NCBI GenBank assembly: GCA_029379385.1
Contig: CM055618.1
Span: 15,725,071 to 15,789,070, forward strand
Reading direction: 5' to 3'
Length of the DNA stretch: 64,000 nt
Source: Quillaja saponaria
Taxonomy: Eukaryota; Streptophyta; Magnoliopsida; Fabales; Quillajaceae
Shown here: in pieces, positions 50,401-63,141 of the stretch
How positions within the stretch are numbered: position 1 is the first letter of the stretch
How the letters are laid out: every line of letters starts with the position of its first letter
Notes under the pieces: model-generated
Seen by the model: only the letters and a program-made list of their open reading frames with translations
What the model was told of the DNA's origin: nothing
Database searches by the model: none
Program-made: the position numbers and the translations under genes

Positions 50401-52470
50401 GAATAATCTTTTTTAGGATTTTATCTATGTTAGGTTTCTTGATTTTTTTTTTGAATACAAATATTTTATATTAATTTAGTGATTTATAATATTTAAATTT
50501 CAAAATATATATATATTTGTTCAAATTAATTTTTTTATTAAATATGGGTTGAGCACCTGCTAGCTACTCCAATTTGTATTTTAATGTAATTGTAATTTGA
50601 TTTTTCTCCAATTTGTATGTTTATATTTAAAATTTTATTTTGTTATGTATTTAATAGTATTTTATGTACTAAAATAATAATATTGGATATTTACAATTAG
50701 TATAATATGTGTTTTATTATACATTTTTATGTTTTTCTACAAAAATTAGCATTTTCATGTCGTTTCTATACTATTTCTAGAATCATTTCCATTTCTGAAT
50801 TTATCGAAACGGTATCTCAAAAAGAATCTTAGTTCCTTGCCTACGACCAATCTTAAAGAGATTAGGAGGTTCTTCCCACTTGGACTTTAACTCAAATGGG
50901 GCATAGTATATAAAAAATACACATTAGTCATTAATTATAAAATGATTGATTGATCTAATTTATCATCTACAATAAATAGTAAGTTTTAGAAGAGATTTAA
51001 GAAAAGGGAATGTTCAATCTGTTGGTCCATAAGAGGATTCATGAAGATTTGCCTTCATATGTGGATGGAAGATCTTCTTGGATGAAGTTTCTGTTCTGCT
51101 TAGGATTTCTCATCCAAAATTTGTGGGCTTTATATGTTTGTGTGTGGACAGAGTGGGACAGCCCAACTCAAGTAATTAAGGTTTTTCATAGATATAAACT
51201 GAACCCGAATTTTACTTGGGCCATATTCTAAAGAAACAAGTGGTTCAGGCCCAATTTCTACATGGGTATGATTCAAAATTAGGACACATCACGAGTTGAA
51301 TGAACATAAGCAAAACTATTCATGAAGATTTTAGTATCCATGATTTTAACTTACATGGTAATTCACCAATGTGATTGATTTTCCACCTTTTTATATTTAT
51401 TTTCAAGTATAACTCTTTTTGTATAATATCTAAACACCTTATATCATAGATTCTTAGATAAAAATTTGAAATTTGAGATCAATATATAGGCTACCATGTT
51501 TTTGGTTAGGGTCAGACAAGTATATATTTATCATCACAATAGGGATTAAACATTGAAGATTAATATCTGTAAAATGCAATAATATATAAAAGATATTATC
51601 TTGATTTTCAAAATCTAACACTCTGAGATTTTGATTTTAACATTTTAAATTATAAATACCAAATTGAATTTGAATACAAATTATATAGATAAAAAGTGTA
51701 ATTTAATCTAAAAAATTAACAATATGTTTTTTTTATCACAACATGACAAAAAAGTTACAAGCAAAGTGTCAGTAATAAAATAAACACTATATGAGAGCTA
51801 AAAAAAACTCCACTAAATAGTAACAATAAATTCCCCACTAAAAATCAAGAAGAAAAACAACAGATGCTTATTATTTTATATATATATATATAATTCATGA
51901 ATGATATGAACCATACAATCGATTCAAAATACAAAAGGAGTTAAAAATCAAAAAGGAAATTTTTTTTAAAGAAAAATCAGGATTTAAAAATAATATTTAA
52001 TTTTTTCTACTTAGTTAGCCATTTTTTCTTCTATCAAATTGAATTATTTGTTAATGAATATTTCTTTTGTACTTACTTTAATTTTTAATTTTATAATTTA
52101 GCTTGGATTCGCAGACATCCCAGCAAAAAACAAAAAGAGATACTTTCCGATGTAAAAAAAAAAAAAAAGAAGAAAAAAACAAAAACAAAAACAAAAAGAG
52201 AGGAAAAAGTCACTTACACAAGCATGGAGGTTGACCTTAGCTGTACAAATCAGAGCAGGTAATGCAGAAATTTATTTTGCGTTCTCCTATTTCAGATTGA
52301 TGATCAAACTGCAATTGGGTTTTCCCTCCTTTGCATGAAAATCATCCTCGTCTTCTTCCGGAGGAAGATGGAGATGGCGTTGATATGGGATTTGGAGGTA
52401 GTGTAACGAAATATTTTTGAGTGGTAGTAATTTGAAGAAGAGAAAGAGAGAGAAGCAAAGATAGAATCAG
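45462..52470. other. Gene-poor AT-rich region, part 2
   Basis: No gene is supported. There is a (TA)n tract at about 47395-47425, many A/T homopolymers, and a patch at 48530-48870 with words like gagctcggttta and aactcggttcattt suggesting an eroded transposon. ORF 51010-51231 is an isolated ATG ORF with no motif. TGGGCC and GGCCCA words at about 51219 and 51251 and a purine-rich A/G tract at 52150-52205 precede XEG113; the last 250 bp should be its promoter and 5'UTR. Confidence 0.55.
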
Positions 52471-55400
52471 ATGGGTTTGGGAAATGCGTGTCAGGAAGTG
52501 GCTAATTCGAAACCTCTGTTCTTGACGATCTATGCCACGGTTATTATTGGCATCGTTGTCTCTTCCTTTTACGTGTTCTCAGCCATTTACTCGGGCCAGT
52601 CTCCAGCTGAATCTTTCCCTTCATTTTCGAGTATGTATTATTTATTGAGCATGTGATTTGGTTCACTGTATGCTATTCATATACTTATTGTTCTTTTCGG
52701 TTGAATATGGAAATACCCTTTCTTACTACCCTTTCTATCTTTGGCTGTATTAACTTGAATAGTATATACCCATCTGAATTCAAGCACCATAGCTAGTTTC
52801 TCTTCTACACAAGAGTGTAGATAATTAGTTACACGAACATAGGTCTATATCTGTAAGCTACGGTGGGTTTGAGAGATCAGGATGAAATATTGCAGTTAAA
52901 GATGTGCTCTTTAAGAGTACGGCTTTAGAAAGTTTTTTTCTTTATTGTATGGAGGGTGTTGAATGAGACGTTATTTATGGAGCGTACATAGTTTACTTAT
53001 TTTAGTTGGGTGATACTTAAGGATGAGTTATTGTTCAGTTCATCTATGAGTGTTTCCCCCACTTGTTGATGGAGAAGGATATTTGGAACTGTTTCTTTTC
53101 GGTTAATGATATGCTCTAAAAATGATTCATTTAACAGAAAAAGGAAAACAATGTGGAGGAGAGAGAGTTCATGTACTAGAGCTGAGTTCTAGTGTTAGTA
53201 TACTGGAATGTCTTTCTCGGTTATGTTAATAGGAACATTTTCTAGAGCAAAATTTTCATCCATTCATCAATCTTTCCATGCTTATCCATTTGGGTGTGTG
53301 ATTGAGTGAGACATTAATGTATGTTAATGCGCATATTTTATCAGTAGCACACTTTGTTAATATTGCCTGTTTGCTGGAATCACTTTCCTCAGGTTTGTTA
53401 ATTGGGGCTCTCTTTACAGTGTTCATTAAGTTCATTAATTTTTCTGTCTGCCTTTCTACCCTCCCCCATTTGTGTTTGAACCTTTAGCTCAGAATGCACA
53501 TGCTTTTCCAGATCCGGATCCAAGTCTTAGAGATGAAACACTCAACTTTTCTCGATCAACAATACTCCACATTGTGCCTGTGCCTGCACCAAGGCCACAA
53601 AGCATACAGATGAGACCAATATGGGAAATTCCGCAACCCAAAAAGATGCCACCTATGGATACTTTTAGATTGACCAAGGAGCTGGTTCAGCAAAGGGTGA
53701 AAGATAATGTCATCATAGTGACATTTGGTAACTATGCTTTCATGGATTTTATTCTGACTTGGGTTAAACACTTGACAGATCTGAGAGTCACTAACCTCCT
53801 CGTTGGTGAGCATTCTAATAATATCATCCTTCTGGCTTGTTTAAATCTAGTATTTCCTTTAGATTTCTTACATTACTATTTATCTTCCTAGAAAAGCTTT
53901 ATTGGTTTAAAATTTTTATAAGGAGTTTGACTTCTATTATTTTAGGTGCAATGGACAACAAACTGTTGGAGGCTTTGTACTGGAGAGGTGTACCAGTTTT
54001 TGACATGGGCAGTCACATGAGCACAGTAGACGTTGGCTGGGGTTCTCCTACATTTCATAAAATGGGGAGAGAAAAAGTTATTCTGATAGACTCAATACTT
54101 CCTTTTGGTTTTGAGCTCTTGATGTGTGATACCGACATGGTTTGGTTGAAGGTGCTTTTCTTCATGGATTACTTACTTATTCTGTATTCTTAAATATTAG
54201 ATTCATTCACTGGTAATTTTTCTGCTGTTTCAGTTCATTTTAGTTTTTGTTAACTTTGTGAATTCAAGTCAACAACAATTCCTTACTGGAATGCTGTAAA
54301 TGGGCTGCTGTCACATTTTCCCCTTTCACTGGACAATTAGGCGTTCTTTTTCTTTCCTAATTATTTCTGTTTACTGGAAGTTCTTGTCTCTTAAAAAAGG
54401 AGCAGCACAATGCTTTGACTAGGATCTTTTTCTTCTCAGAACTGAAGCACGGAATTGCTGTCAAGTTACCAGAATTTTACCTATTTTTCATATTTGCTAT
54501 AATATGTACTTTGTCTCTTATTAATCCTTTCTCATGGTCTGTCTTTTTATGTAATTCCTCCATGTTCTTCTGCTTTTTTTTTCTTTTTTTTTTACAACTA
54601 GAAATGTTTTACAAAGCAGAACTGAACAGGTCCTTGTAATATTATAGCTGATATACATTTAAAAAATTATGATCTTGAAACAGAATCCACTTCCATATCT
54701 TGCTCGTTATCCTGAAGCGGATGTTTTAACTTCAAGTGATCAAGTTGTGCCAACAGTTGTTGATGATAGTTTGGAAATTTGGCAACAAGGTAAAGATTAT
54801 GCAGTGACCAAAATTTACTGTTTTTTGTCGTTTTATTCTGTGTTTAGACTTAGATTGATGATTGTGATATTTATTTTTCATGCAAACACAATATACGCCT
54901 CAAAATCAGCCAATGACTTTAGATTGCTTTGTCTCCATTCTAATTTGGCTTAGCAAACTCTTAGGGATAAACCTTTTCTTCATTTGAAGAAGAAATTGAA
55001 AGTCAGTCCTCCAAAATTTCGTTGTTGTAGTTTAGTAAATTTGTTGATTTCTGGATATCTTGACTTCTCGAGCTCCTTTGTTCTGTGTTGCTAATCTTAA
55101 CATCAGCATTTTGGCTGTGTTTCACTTCCTTCACCCTACTGTCAAGCCCAATGAAAATTAAGAATGAAGGGAATAAATTCGTTCGCAATTAGCTTTGTCT
55201 TACTCTCAGCATGATCTGTTGAGCCTGTTCATAGCACGGTGACAAGATATGTAATTTCACGAGAGAACACCATAATAGTGTGGTTAAATATTTATATATG
55301 AAGTATAGTAGTAATATGCTTCTTCTCACCTCAGGTTAGCAATTTGGTCGGGATCTCAAAAATCCTCCTGTCAACAAGTTAAATAGCACCATCTGATGGA

Positions 55401-58400
55401 AAGAAAATTGAAATATTTCAAGTCTCGGTTATTCTTTCTTGCTGCCCTATTGTTTAACTCTCCACTTGACACCAATGTTTATTGAGGCTCTTAAGAAACT
55501 AGGAGCATCCGTTCCAACTTAAAAACCTCTGAATTCAGTCACTTGTGCATCTTCTTAGATGACATTGTTTTTTTCTTTTCGAATTTATGGACTTGTATAA
55601 CATTTATTTAAGAGACCTTATACTGATTGTATTATTTTATCAAATTCAATAGTTGGTGCTGCCTACAATATCGGGATTTTTCATTGGAGGCCTACAGATT
55701 CTGCAAAAAAGTTGGCAAGGGAATGGAAGGAAATGCTTCTAGCTGATGAAAAAATATGGGATCAGAATGGTTTTAATGATATTGTACGCAGGCAGTTAGG
55801 ACCTTCCGTTGATGAGGACAGCGGACTTGTTTATTCTTTCGATGGAAATCTCAAGCTGGGAATTTTGCCTGCAAGTATATATTGCAGTGGACATACGTAT
55901 TTTGTCCAGGTAGTACACTGTTTTTTATTAGACTCTTTTTTCTAAATATTTAGTTCCGATCATATTGGTTTCTTTAATGCAACTAGCTGCCAAAAGGAGT
56001 CTTGCTTGGACCCTCTTATGGATTAAGAGTAACTTGTATACAAGCTTGGCTAAAGAATAAGTATTACAATGACAGGCTATGTACCAGCAACTCAGATTGG
56101 AGCCATATGCAGTGCATACAACATTTCAGTATGCAGGTACTGAAGGAAAGCGCCACCGACTGCGAGAAGCCATGGTATTCTATGATCCACCAGAGTACTA
56201 TGATGCACCAGGTAATTTTTGTCAGCAATTGATCTCTGTCTAGCCGACCCCAACTAGTTTGGGATTTAAGGCTTGGTTGAGTTGAATTGATCTATGTCCA
56301 AGTCTGGCTTGCAAACCATTCTCACATTTTCTCTTCCCTGCATCCTTTTGGAAGTATTTAATGTATCCATGAAAATCCTGGATGTTTTGGTTCTAACAGT
56401 GTGTAGTTAGTTAACTAAAAAGTTGAAGTTTGATACCCCAACTGCCGAATTCCCTTCAACAAAAGAGTTTCACTTTTGCATTACTATTTCTTTGGTCACA
56501 ACGTGTCAGTTACTTGTTCAATGTCAAAAAGTCCATTGCAGCATAGGTGTTTTTGTTTACATACTGAAATATTTTGTTTATGCTCATGGAGCTCTTTACT
56601 TAGTTTTGAAGTTTGTGGTATGCTTTAATTATTCAGGTTAGCTTCCTTGCATATCAAGAGAACTTGCCTACATCTTCACTGCATTGTGATCTAGGCCAAG
56701 ATAGCTAAAGCTCTTTAGAGTTTTGTCAGCATGTCTTCTTCTGCCCTTTGCCCTTGTTCAGTCATGCTTTCACTTACAAGTGTTCTTAGATTTTATTTTT
56801 TTACGTTGAGCTTTAGGTCAAGTATTATAAGCTTGTTTTGATATTAGTATATTTACTTCTAATAAATCCATCTAGTCTATATCTTTTTAACTTTTTTTTC
56901 ATTTGAAATTTCTATACTGCCCCTCCTTAGATTATCATATATTTTGGTTTTGTTAATCTGAAAAGAAAGTGCTAAGGGATTTGGATACAACATTTTCTAT
57001 ATTTCATGATCTTGTTCTCTATCTAATTATCATGAAATTCAAATCTTTTGAGAGTGCAAGTATATTATCATTTAGCATGCAATTCTTTTCTTCTCGCTTG
57101 TAGTTCCTATGTACTCATTTCATTGTTTGGCTTTGCATACTTCCTTGCTATTCTGCAGCTATCTTGCACTGACAGATTCCTACATCAGCAACTAGCATTT
57201 GCAATCATACTTTGATACTGAAGTCTGGAACTTGACTCTTTCACTATCTCAATGCATGAATTTCACGACTTATAGTTGATGCATTGATGGCTAATTACCT
57301 GGCGTGAATAATACTGCAGCCTGACTTACATATTTAACTCCTGTAGGGGGTTTCTTGTCGTTCAGGCCCTCTATTCCAAAGAGCAAGTTACTGAGTGGGC
57401 AGCATAATATCGAATCACACTTTTCTCTTATCAATTACCAAGTATGCATGTATTGACCTAAGCCTGTTAACTTCCACCATTTGCACAAAATTACTGTTTT
57501 GCACCTTGGAATTTACATTGTGTTTGATTGTGTTCAGATAAAACAGATAAGGACAGCACTTGCTATTGCTTCACTTTTGAAACGAACTCTGGTGAGAAAA
57601 ATTTCTTTTGGACAAATGAATCTTTATATCTTGTGACAGTAGCAAAATAGTATGTTGCCGACCTCATTCCAAAGGTCATTATCATTAAAATTACTATTTG
57701 ATGTAAATATGTTATAGAAGCTGCTTAAACTATTACAAATCAAGAGAAAGATGGAGAATATATTTCTGGTTGACAGTGTAGTGTATCCTTAATATTAGTA
57801 ATTTTGTCAATTTTCATTTTTATGCAGTGTAATCCGGCAGAAAATAAAAACAGTAGCAGCACTAGTAATAAAATCTAAACCACAATGTTAGAATCCATTG
57901 TGGCTTCATTGTTCATTGTTCATTGTTCATTGGAAAGGGAGGGCATTATACCAAGCAAATGGAACAATTTCTGGTCCTATTGACATTTATTCTCTTTCGA
58001 TGTGGAATGGCACACTAATAAGTCTATAACCAATTGCCAAGGAACTTGGAAAAATTTATTCGCAAGGCAGCAGAAATGATAAAACAGGTTTTAGTTATCC
58101 TGATAAGAAGTTGGCTTACTGCCTGACCAGATGTGGTAGTAATAAATTTTTATCTATGATTAGAGAATATCATGAAAAGAATGAACCACTAAACATGTCC
58201 TCCAATGTTGTAGGATGGTTTGAAGATTGATGTTCCAATTTTTGATTGTCATATGTTCTTGAAAGTCAATCTTAAAAATAAGAATTCGCATTTGCATAAT
58301 CACTTACTATTTCATATTAAGTATTTCATTTACCTTCTTAAAGTCCATATCTTGATTTTTTTGTTTTTTGAATGGGTATTTTAGGTCATGCCTCCACTAT

Positions 58401-61400
58401 GGTGCAGGTTGGATAGGCTATGGTTTCCACACCCTGGAGTTCTGGAGGGGTCTATGACCAGGCAACCTTTTATTTGTCCTTTGGACCATGTATTTGAGGT
58501 ATTTCCAGTTTGTTGAAGCTGATTTTTTATAGTTTTGACATTTCCCTTCTTTTAAGCTTAAACCATGTTGAAGATTCTATTTCTAAAAGTCTCAACATCT
58601 TTTGGGAATAGTGGTCAAGATCACTTGTGTAGTAAAAGCAACAAAAATTTTACCTCCCCTAAAACCAAAACAAACAGGTTGAGGTTCATCGCTTGTGCAT
58701 GTTGCTTCATCTAAGAAAGTTGCCACTGGACAATGTTTTCATTAATGTTGGTAAGGATTATATAAGAAAGTGGGGACAAGTAGCCCCATGGGAATTTCAA
58801 AAATTTAATAGATAAAAGAGTTCAACAGATTTTTTTATTTATTTTCTTAATAAATAGCTTTTCTAATTTCTAATTATGTCGTTACTCTGCTTTTCTTTGT
58901 CTTTCCACGTATTATTTTCGAATTCTTTATCTCCCATTGGTTTCACCATAATCATATGCCCATCCTAATGAAATACTATCCCAAATCAATTTTCATAGCT
59001 TAGCAAGTAACCCGGGCACTTGCACGGGTTTTTTCTTAAAACTGTTCTGCAATGCTTCAAACAATATTATAGTTAAAATAATTAACTACAAATTCTTTAT
59101 ATATTTGAATTACATATGTAGGAAATTGCAAAATGACAATGCAGGCATATCCAAATAGTCAAAAGAATATTGGCAAAAAAAAAAAAAAAATTGTCTTAAG
59201 GATTGGAAAAGGAGAAAAAAAAAAGATACATACTAATTTCACACAACTTTTAGCCTTAAGTCTTAACATATGAGCGGATGTTGGACTTATTGTCATCGTT
59301 CAAAAGCGAAACCCCGTAACAGAGTTTTGCTGCCATTTATTGTAGATCTAAGACAAAGATGACAATGAAATCCAAATCACACCAACCTTGTATATAGGAT
59401 ATTTAAAAGGTTAAGTGGAAGATGAAATAGTGGGAATGGAAAAAGTTGGGAGATGAGGTAGACGAAAATTTGAAGATGTATAATCTCTAAAAAGAGTAAA
59501 TGAAAAACATAAGATACATTTAATATTCAATCTAAATTGAAGTGTAATTAATAAATAAATACTACATTTATTATATATCAACTTAAATGACATTTTATAA
59601 CTATTATGTGGCAAGTTTAACTTTTTGTGTCACAAAATCAAACAGAAATAAAATAAATTTATGTTATCTGTCACTTTTACGATCCAATTGGCAACCAAAG
59701 TTGCTACTGCAACCACATGGCAGCTTGTGAAGAAACACTTGGTACAACCACAACGAAAATGCTTGTGTTTTAATATTTATATATATATGTAGGATTGGCT
59801 TCTTGAATTCAAGCTTTATCGTCTCTGGTGTAACCCTTTTTTCCCTTTGTACTCACTAGCTTATACTGCTTTGGAATGCATTGCAGGTAAACATCATGTT
59901 GAAAGAACTTTCAGAGGATGAGTTCGGCCCCAGAATCAATATTAGAGAGTACTCGTTATTTGATAATCCATCAATGCCAACACAGGTAAATATCGATTAT
60001 ATCCAAAGTATGTAGTCACATTTCTTGTTTTGTATTACTCCATGGATAACATGTCTCTTGTCCCCCCACCCCCCAACAAAAAAAAAAAAAAAAAATCAGG
60101 TGAAAGAGTCACGCCTTGATGTTCAGCTTTGTCAAGAAGGGACACAAAATTGCTATGGATCAACCAATACCTCGTTGCCCGGAGTACTCAGGTTTCCAAA
60201 GCGCAGCAATGAAGAAATGGTATTTGTAGATTTTCTCAATGATGTTGTTTAATTTTCTTCATCTTTGTTCAAACTTTTTTAAATGTCATTCCTTTAAACC
60301 TGGATTATTTTTTCTAATATGCTGTAGAACTTGATTAAATACGACCAACTTGGTCTGCTGTCTCTCTATAGTTGGTTACAATCTGAATGATATCAACTCT
60401 AGAGATTAGTTGTATGGCACACAAATGAGATTGGTTGTAAAGTACACTTGGAAAACCTTGGTTACTGAAGTTTTTAGGTCACCTGATAGTGTTTTCTGAG
60501 ATGCTGTTGCATCTTTGTGCTTGAACTCAATTAAGAATTCTAACCATTGGGTTTGTATATTATACATGTAGATGTAGATGTTGCATGTAAAATGTAGAAG
60601 AATTTACTGTGTGGATGGACCTGACCTTGGACATCTTTTCTTTTCTTTTCTTTTTTTCTTTTTTTTTGTTTAATAAAAAGGGCCCTGTGTTTCTATATCA
60701 TTTTGGTGCCATTCCCTGGTGGTAAGGGCGGGTAGGAGGGAAGAGCTGAAGTGAAACAGTGCTCACCACATTGGCATGTTCTGATATCCACCAATTTCGA
60801 GTTTTTTGTTTATCAAATAGTCGCATCTTCAGCTTGTTTAAACTTTAGAAGACCTTTTTGACCTAGTAAGTGACATCCTCTTCCTTGAGGGTAGGTGGAT
60901 GGTGAGATCATGAACTGAATAACTACTGGGAGCATATGTGCAGCTTACAATAATATGAAATTTAGGGGGGAGGGGTAGGCAAGGAACGGACAACAAAAGG
61001 AAAAGTGCTCAATGCTGTGGATATACAAAGAAAAGATTAGGCAACCTCTCCTTACCGTCAATTACTCAGTATTCAGTTATAGAAATCTTATTTTACTTTT
61101 AGATTAAATATATATCTCATTTCTTTGAATTTAACACACATTGTCAACCCTATTGGTAATTTGCAGTTCATGAAGGTATTCTCCTCATTCAAGGATGTAA
61201 AAGTCATTCACTTCTCTTCAATGCAAGATGCTTTCCTGGGTTTCACTGACAAGGCAAGTCCTTTTTGCTTTTTGAAGTAAACTCATTCTTAATAGTATAT
61301 TAGGAGAAATTCATCTTTTGGTTATCACAAAAATTTGATGCTAATGTATATTTATTTTCAGAAAAGGGAAGATAAATTCAGAAAACGAGTCAGGCAGTAC

Positions 61401-61529
61401 ACAGGTATATGGTGTTGTGTTCTGGATCACACTCCTGGGCACATATATTATGACATGTATTGGGATGAGAAACCTAGTTGGAAACCAATCCCTCCTCAAA
61501 CTCCGGCGGATGATCATCCACCTTGGTGA
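52471..61529 (+). CDS. XEG113: GT77 arabinosyltransferase, XEG113-like
   Basis: Thirteen exons join in frame to 639 residues: 52471-52630, 53488-53805, 53946-54151, 54684-54789, 55653-55909, 56076-56211, 57347-57441, 57538-57591, 58385-58498, 59887-59985, 60100-60219, 61167-61253 and 61362-61529. The product is a type II Golgi protein: short cytosolic N-terminus, anchor about residues 15-40 (LFLTIYATVIIGIVVSSFYV), stem, then the GT77 catalytic domain. Motifs include VTFGNYAFMDFILTWVKHL, the DxD nucleotide-sugar site CDTDMVW (D221, D223), YNIGIFHWRPT and QLRLEPYAVHTTFQYAG. It ends HIYYDMYWDEKPSWKP..DDHPPW. XEG113 adds arabinose to hydroxyproline-linked chains of extensins in the Golgi and affects cell-wall strength. 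Length fits the plant orthologue (At2g35610). Intron 12 uses a GC donor; all others are GT..AG. Confidence 0.96.
56241..56290 (+). mobile_element. Candidate SINE/retroposon 3'-end fragment in XEG113 intron 6
   Basis: The word run tagccgaccccaactagttt, gggatttaaggcttggttga resembles the 3' ends of dispersed plant retroposons, where GACCCxxxTTAGTGGGAT..AAGGCTTxGTTG is followed by simple TTG-type tails. Here it ends gttgaattgat. No 5' Pol III boxes were located. Assignment is from remembered consensus shape only. Confidence 0.35.
59000..59794 (-). mobile_element. Candidate non-autonomous Helitron in XEG113 intron 9
   Basis: Read on the minus strand, the element would start TCCTACATATATATAAATAT at 59794 (preceded by A) and end with a hairpin followed by CTAA at 59003-59000. 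The hairpin arms are aacccgtgc and gcccgggtt (59030-59022 and 59017-59009, one mismatch) with a 4-nt loop, 5 nt before CTAA. TC start, GC-rich 3' hairpin, CTRR end and no terminal inverted repeats are Helitron hallmarks. The base after CTAA is G, not the expected T, which weakens the call. About 795 bp, AT-rich, with no ORF of note. Confidence 0.42.
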
Positions 61530-63141
61530 GACTTAATTTTAGGATTATATTTCTCAAACACACAAACGGGAAAGACACGATAGCGAGAAAGGTTGTTTCC
61601 TAACTTAATTGTTGAAACCAGGGAGTCTCCGTACATACTTCTATATCTATACCAAGTTATTGTAGAGGCGATAATTTGTTTCTTCTGTAACACTAGAAAA
61701 AAGTTGGCTTTGTATCAACTTTTCAACAGTTCAGATCTTAAGAAAGGAAACATAAGATTAGTAGATGACGGTGTACTTCATTTTCTTGACATCTTAGTTC
61801 CTCCTGAATTATAACTTTGTAGTAAATGTTTTGGTAACTCAGTTTCACTTATCTTTCTTTCTAAGACGGTTGAGTTTACAGTTCCAATGTTTATTGCTAT
61901 ATGTATTAATAACCAACCAGACTGTTGAAACTTGGTGAAAGTTACCCAAATGTCTCCAGGACTGAATCCTGTCTGCACATATGAAAAGCTAGAAATCAAT
62001 GTTCATTTTTTACCTTGAATTATTACATTTCCAGTTCCTACATGTCCCAAAGCTTAAAGAAGGTTGATTGGTGGTTTTTTTTTTTTTTTGCTATAAAGGT
62101 TGGTTATGTTATAGTAATGCAAGACATCCAGTCTCAAGTAAAAACTTAATTGGGAAAGGTCGATTGATGTTCATATATACTCAAATGAGTGAGGTCCCGA
62201 GTGTAACAATCACAACTTTGTTTGGTTAAAAAATATTGCATGTACACCAACTTTTCATTTTCAATCTAGAAAAATAATTACTACGTACAAAATTGGTAAA
62301 AGGTGAAGCCATTTTAATTGTGGAAATTATTTTCATTTTCCATCTTGAAATGAACAATTAAAAGCCGGTATAGAGGGTAGTATATGGTGTTTTTTTTTTT
62401 TTTTTCTTTTCATAATTTGAAATATTTTATATTCCAAATGGAAGATAATTGGTAGACATTAAAAACATCTTCAAAGTGTTCTTCAATAATTTTTTATTTT
62501 TTATTTTTTTCAAAATTAAAAAAAATCAATTTTCAATAAATATAACTCTTACTTATTCGTTATCACATTTAATATATTTAATTTAGAATAGTGTATTATA
62601 AGTATAAGTAATACACAAAACGTTCAACAATTAAATGATTTACAATGAAATTATACAAAACTTAAATCAGCTTCATTTTGGACTATTCATTGTAAAATTG
62701 CTAAAAGAGAAACAAATGAATTGATAAAAGTTTCAATAATTTACAAATAAATTTATATGTTCCGAAAATTTATAAATAAATTTACACTAATACAAATAGT
62801 ATACATCACATCAATTGTTAGAGTCACAACTGTATAAATTATCTACAAATTAGTAGATTTTAATTTTAAAATTTCACCTTTCAGTCCTGCTTATCTCTCT
62901 ATATATAAGTGTCTGCATTTGAATTCTAATTTTTTTTCTCTTATTTGAACATGAATATGTTATTATATTACACTTTTCTTTATTTGATTTTTTTTTTTTA
63001 AATGTGTAAAAATACTTTCTTTCTTTTTTATAATAATAAAGTATTTAATAGAAAAGTTCTCTGCTCTAAACCCAAAAGTACACTGTTTAGTTCAACTATA
63101 TCGGGAAGTGTTTACTCTGCAATGAACCAAAAAATGAGCGC
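61530..63141. other. Intergenic region
   Basis: The first few hundred bases are probably the XEG113 3'UTR. The stretch from 62070 on is AT-rich, with T runs at 62079-62092 and 62391-62405. No gene is seen. The last part is upstream of the PPR gene. Confidence 0.6.

Noticed and set aside
51010..51231. 73-codon plus-strand ORF starting MFNLLVHKRIHED
   Set aside because: It is isolated, with no motif, no partner exons and no recognised homologue.
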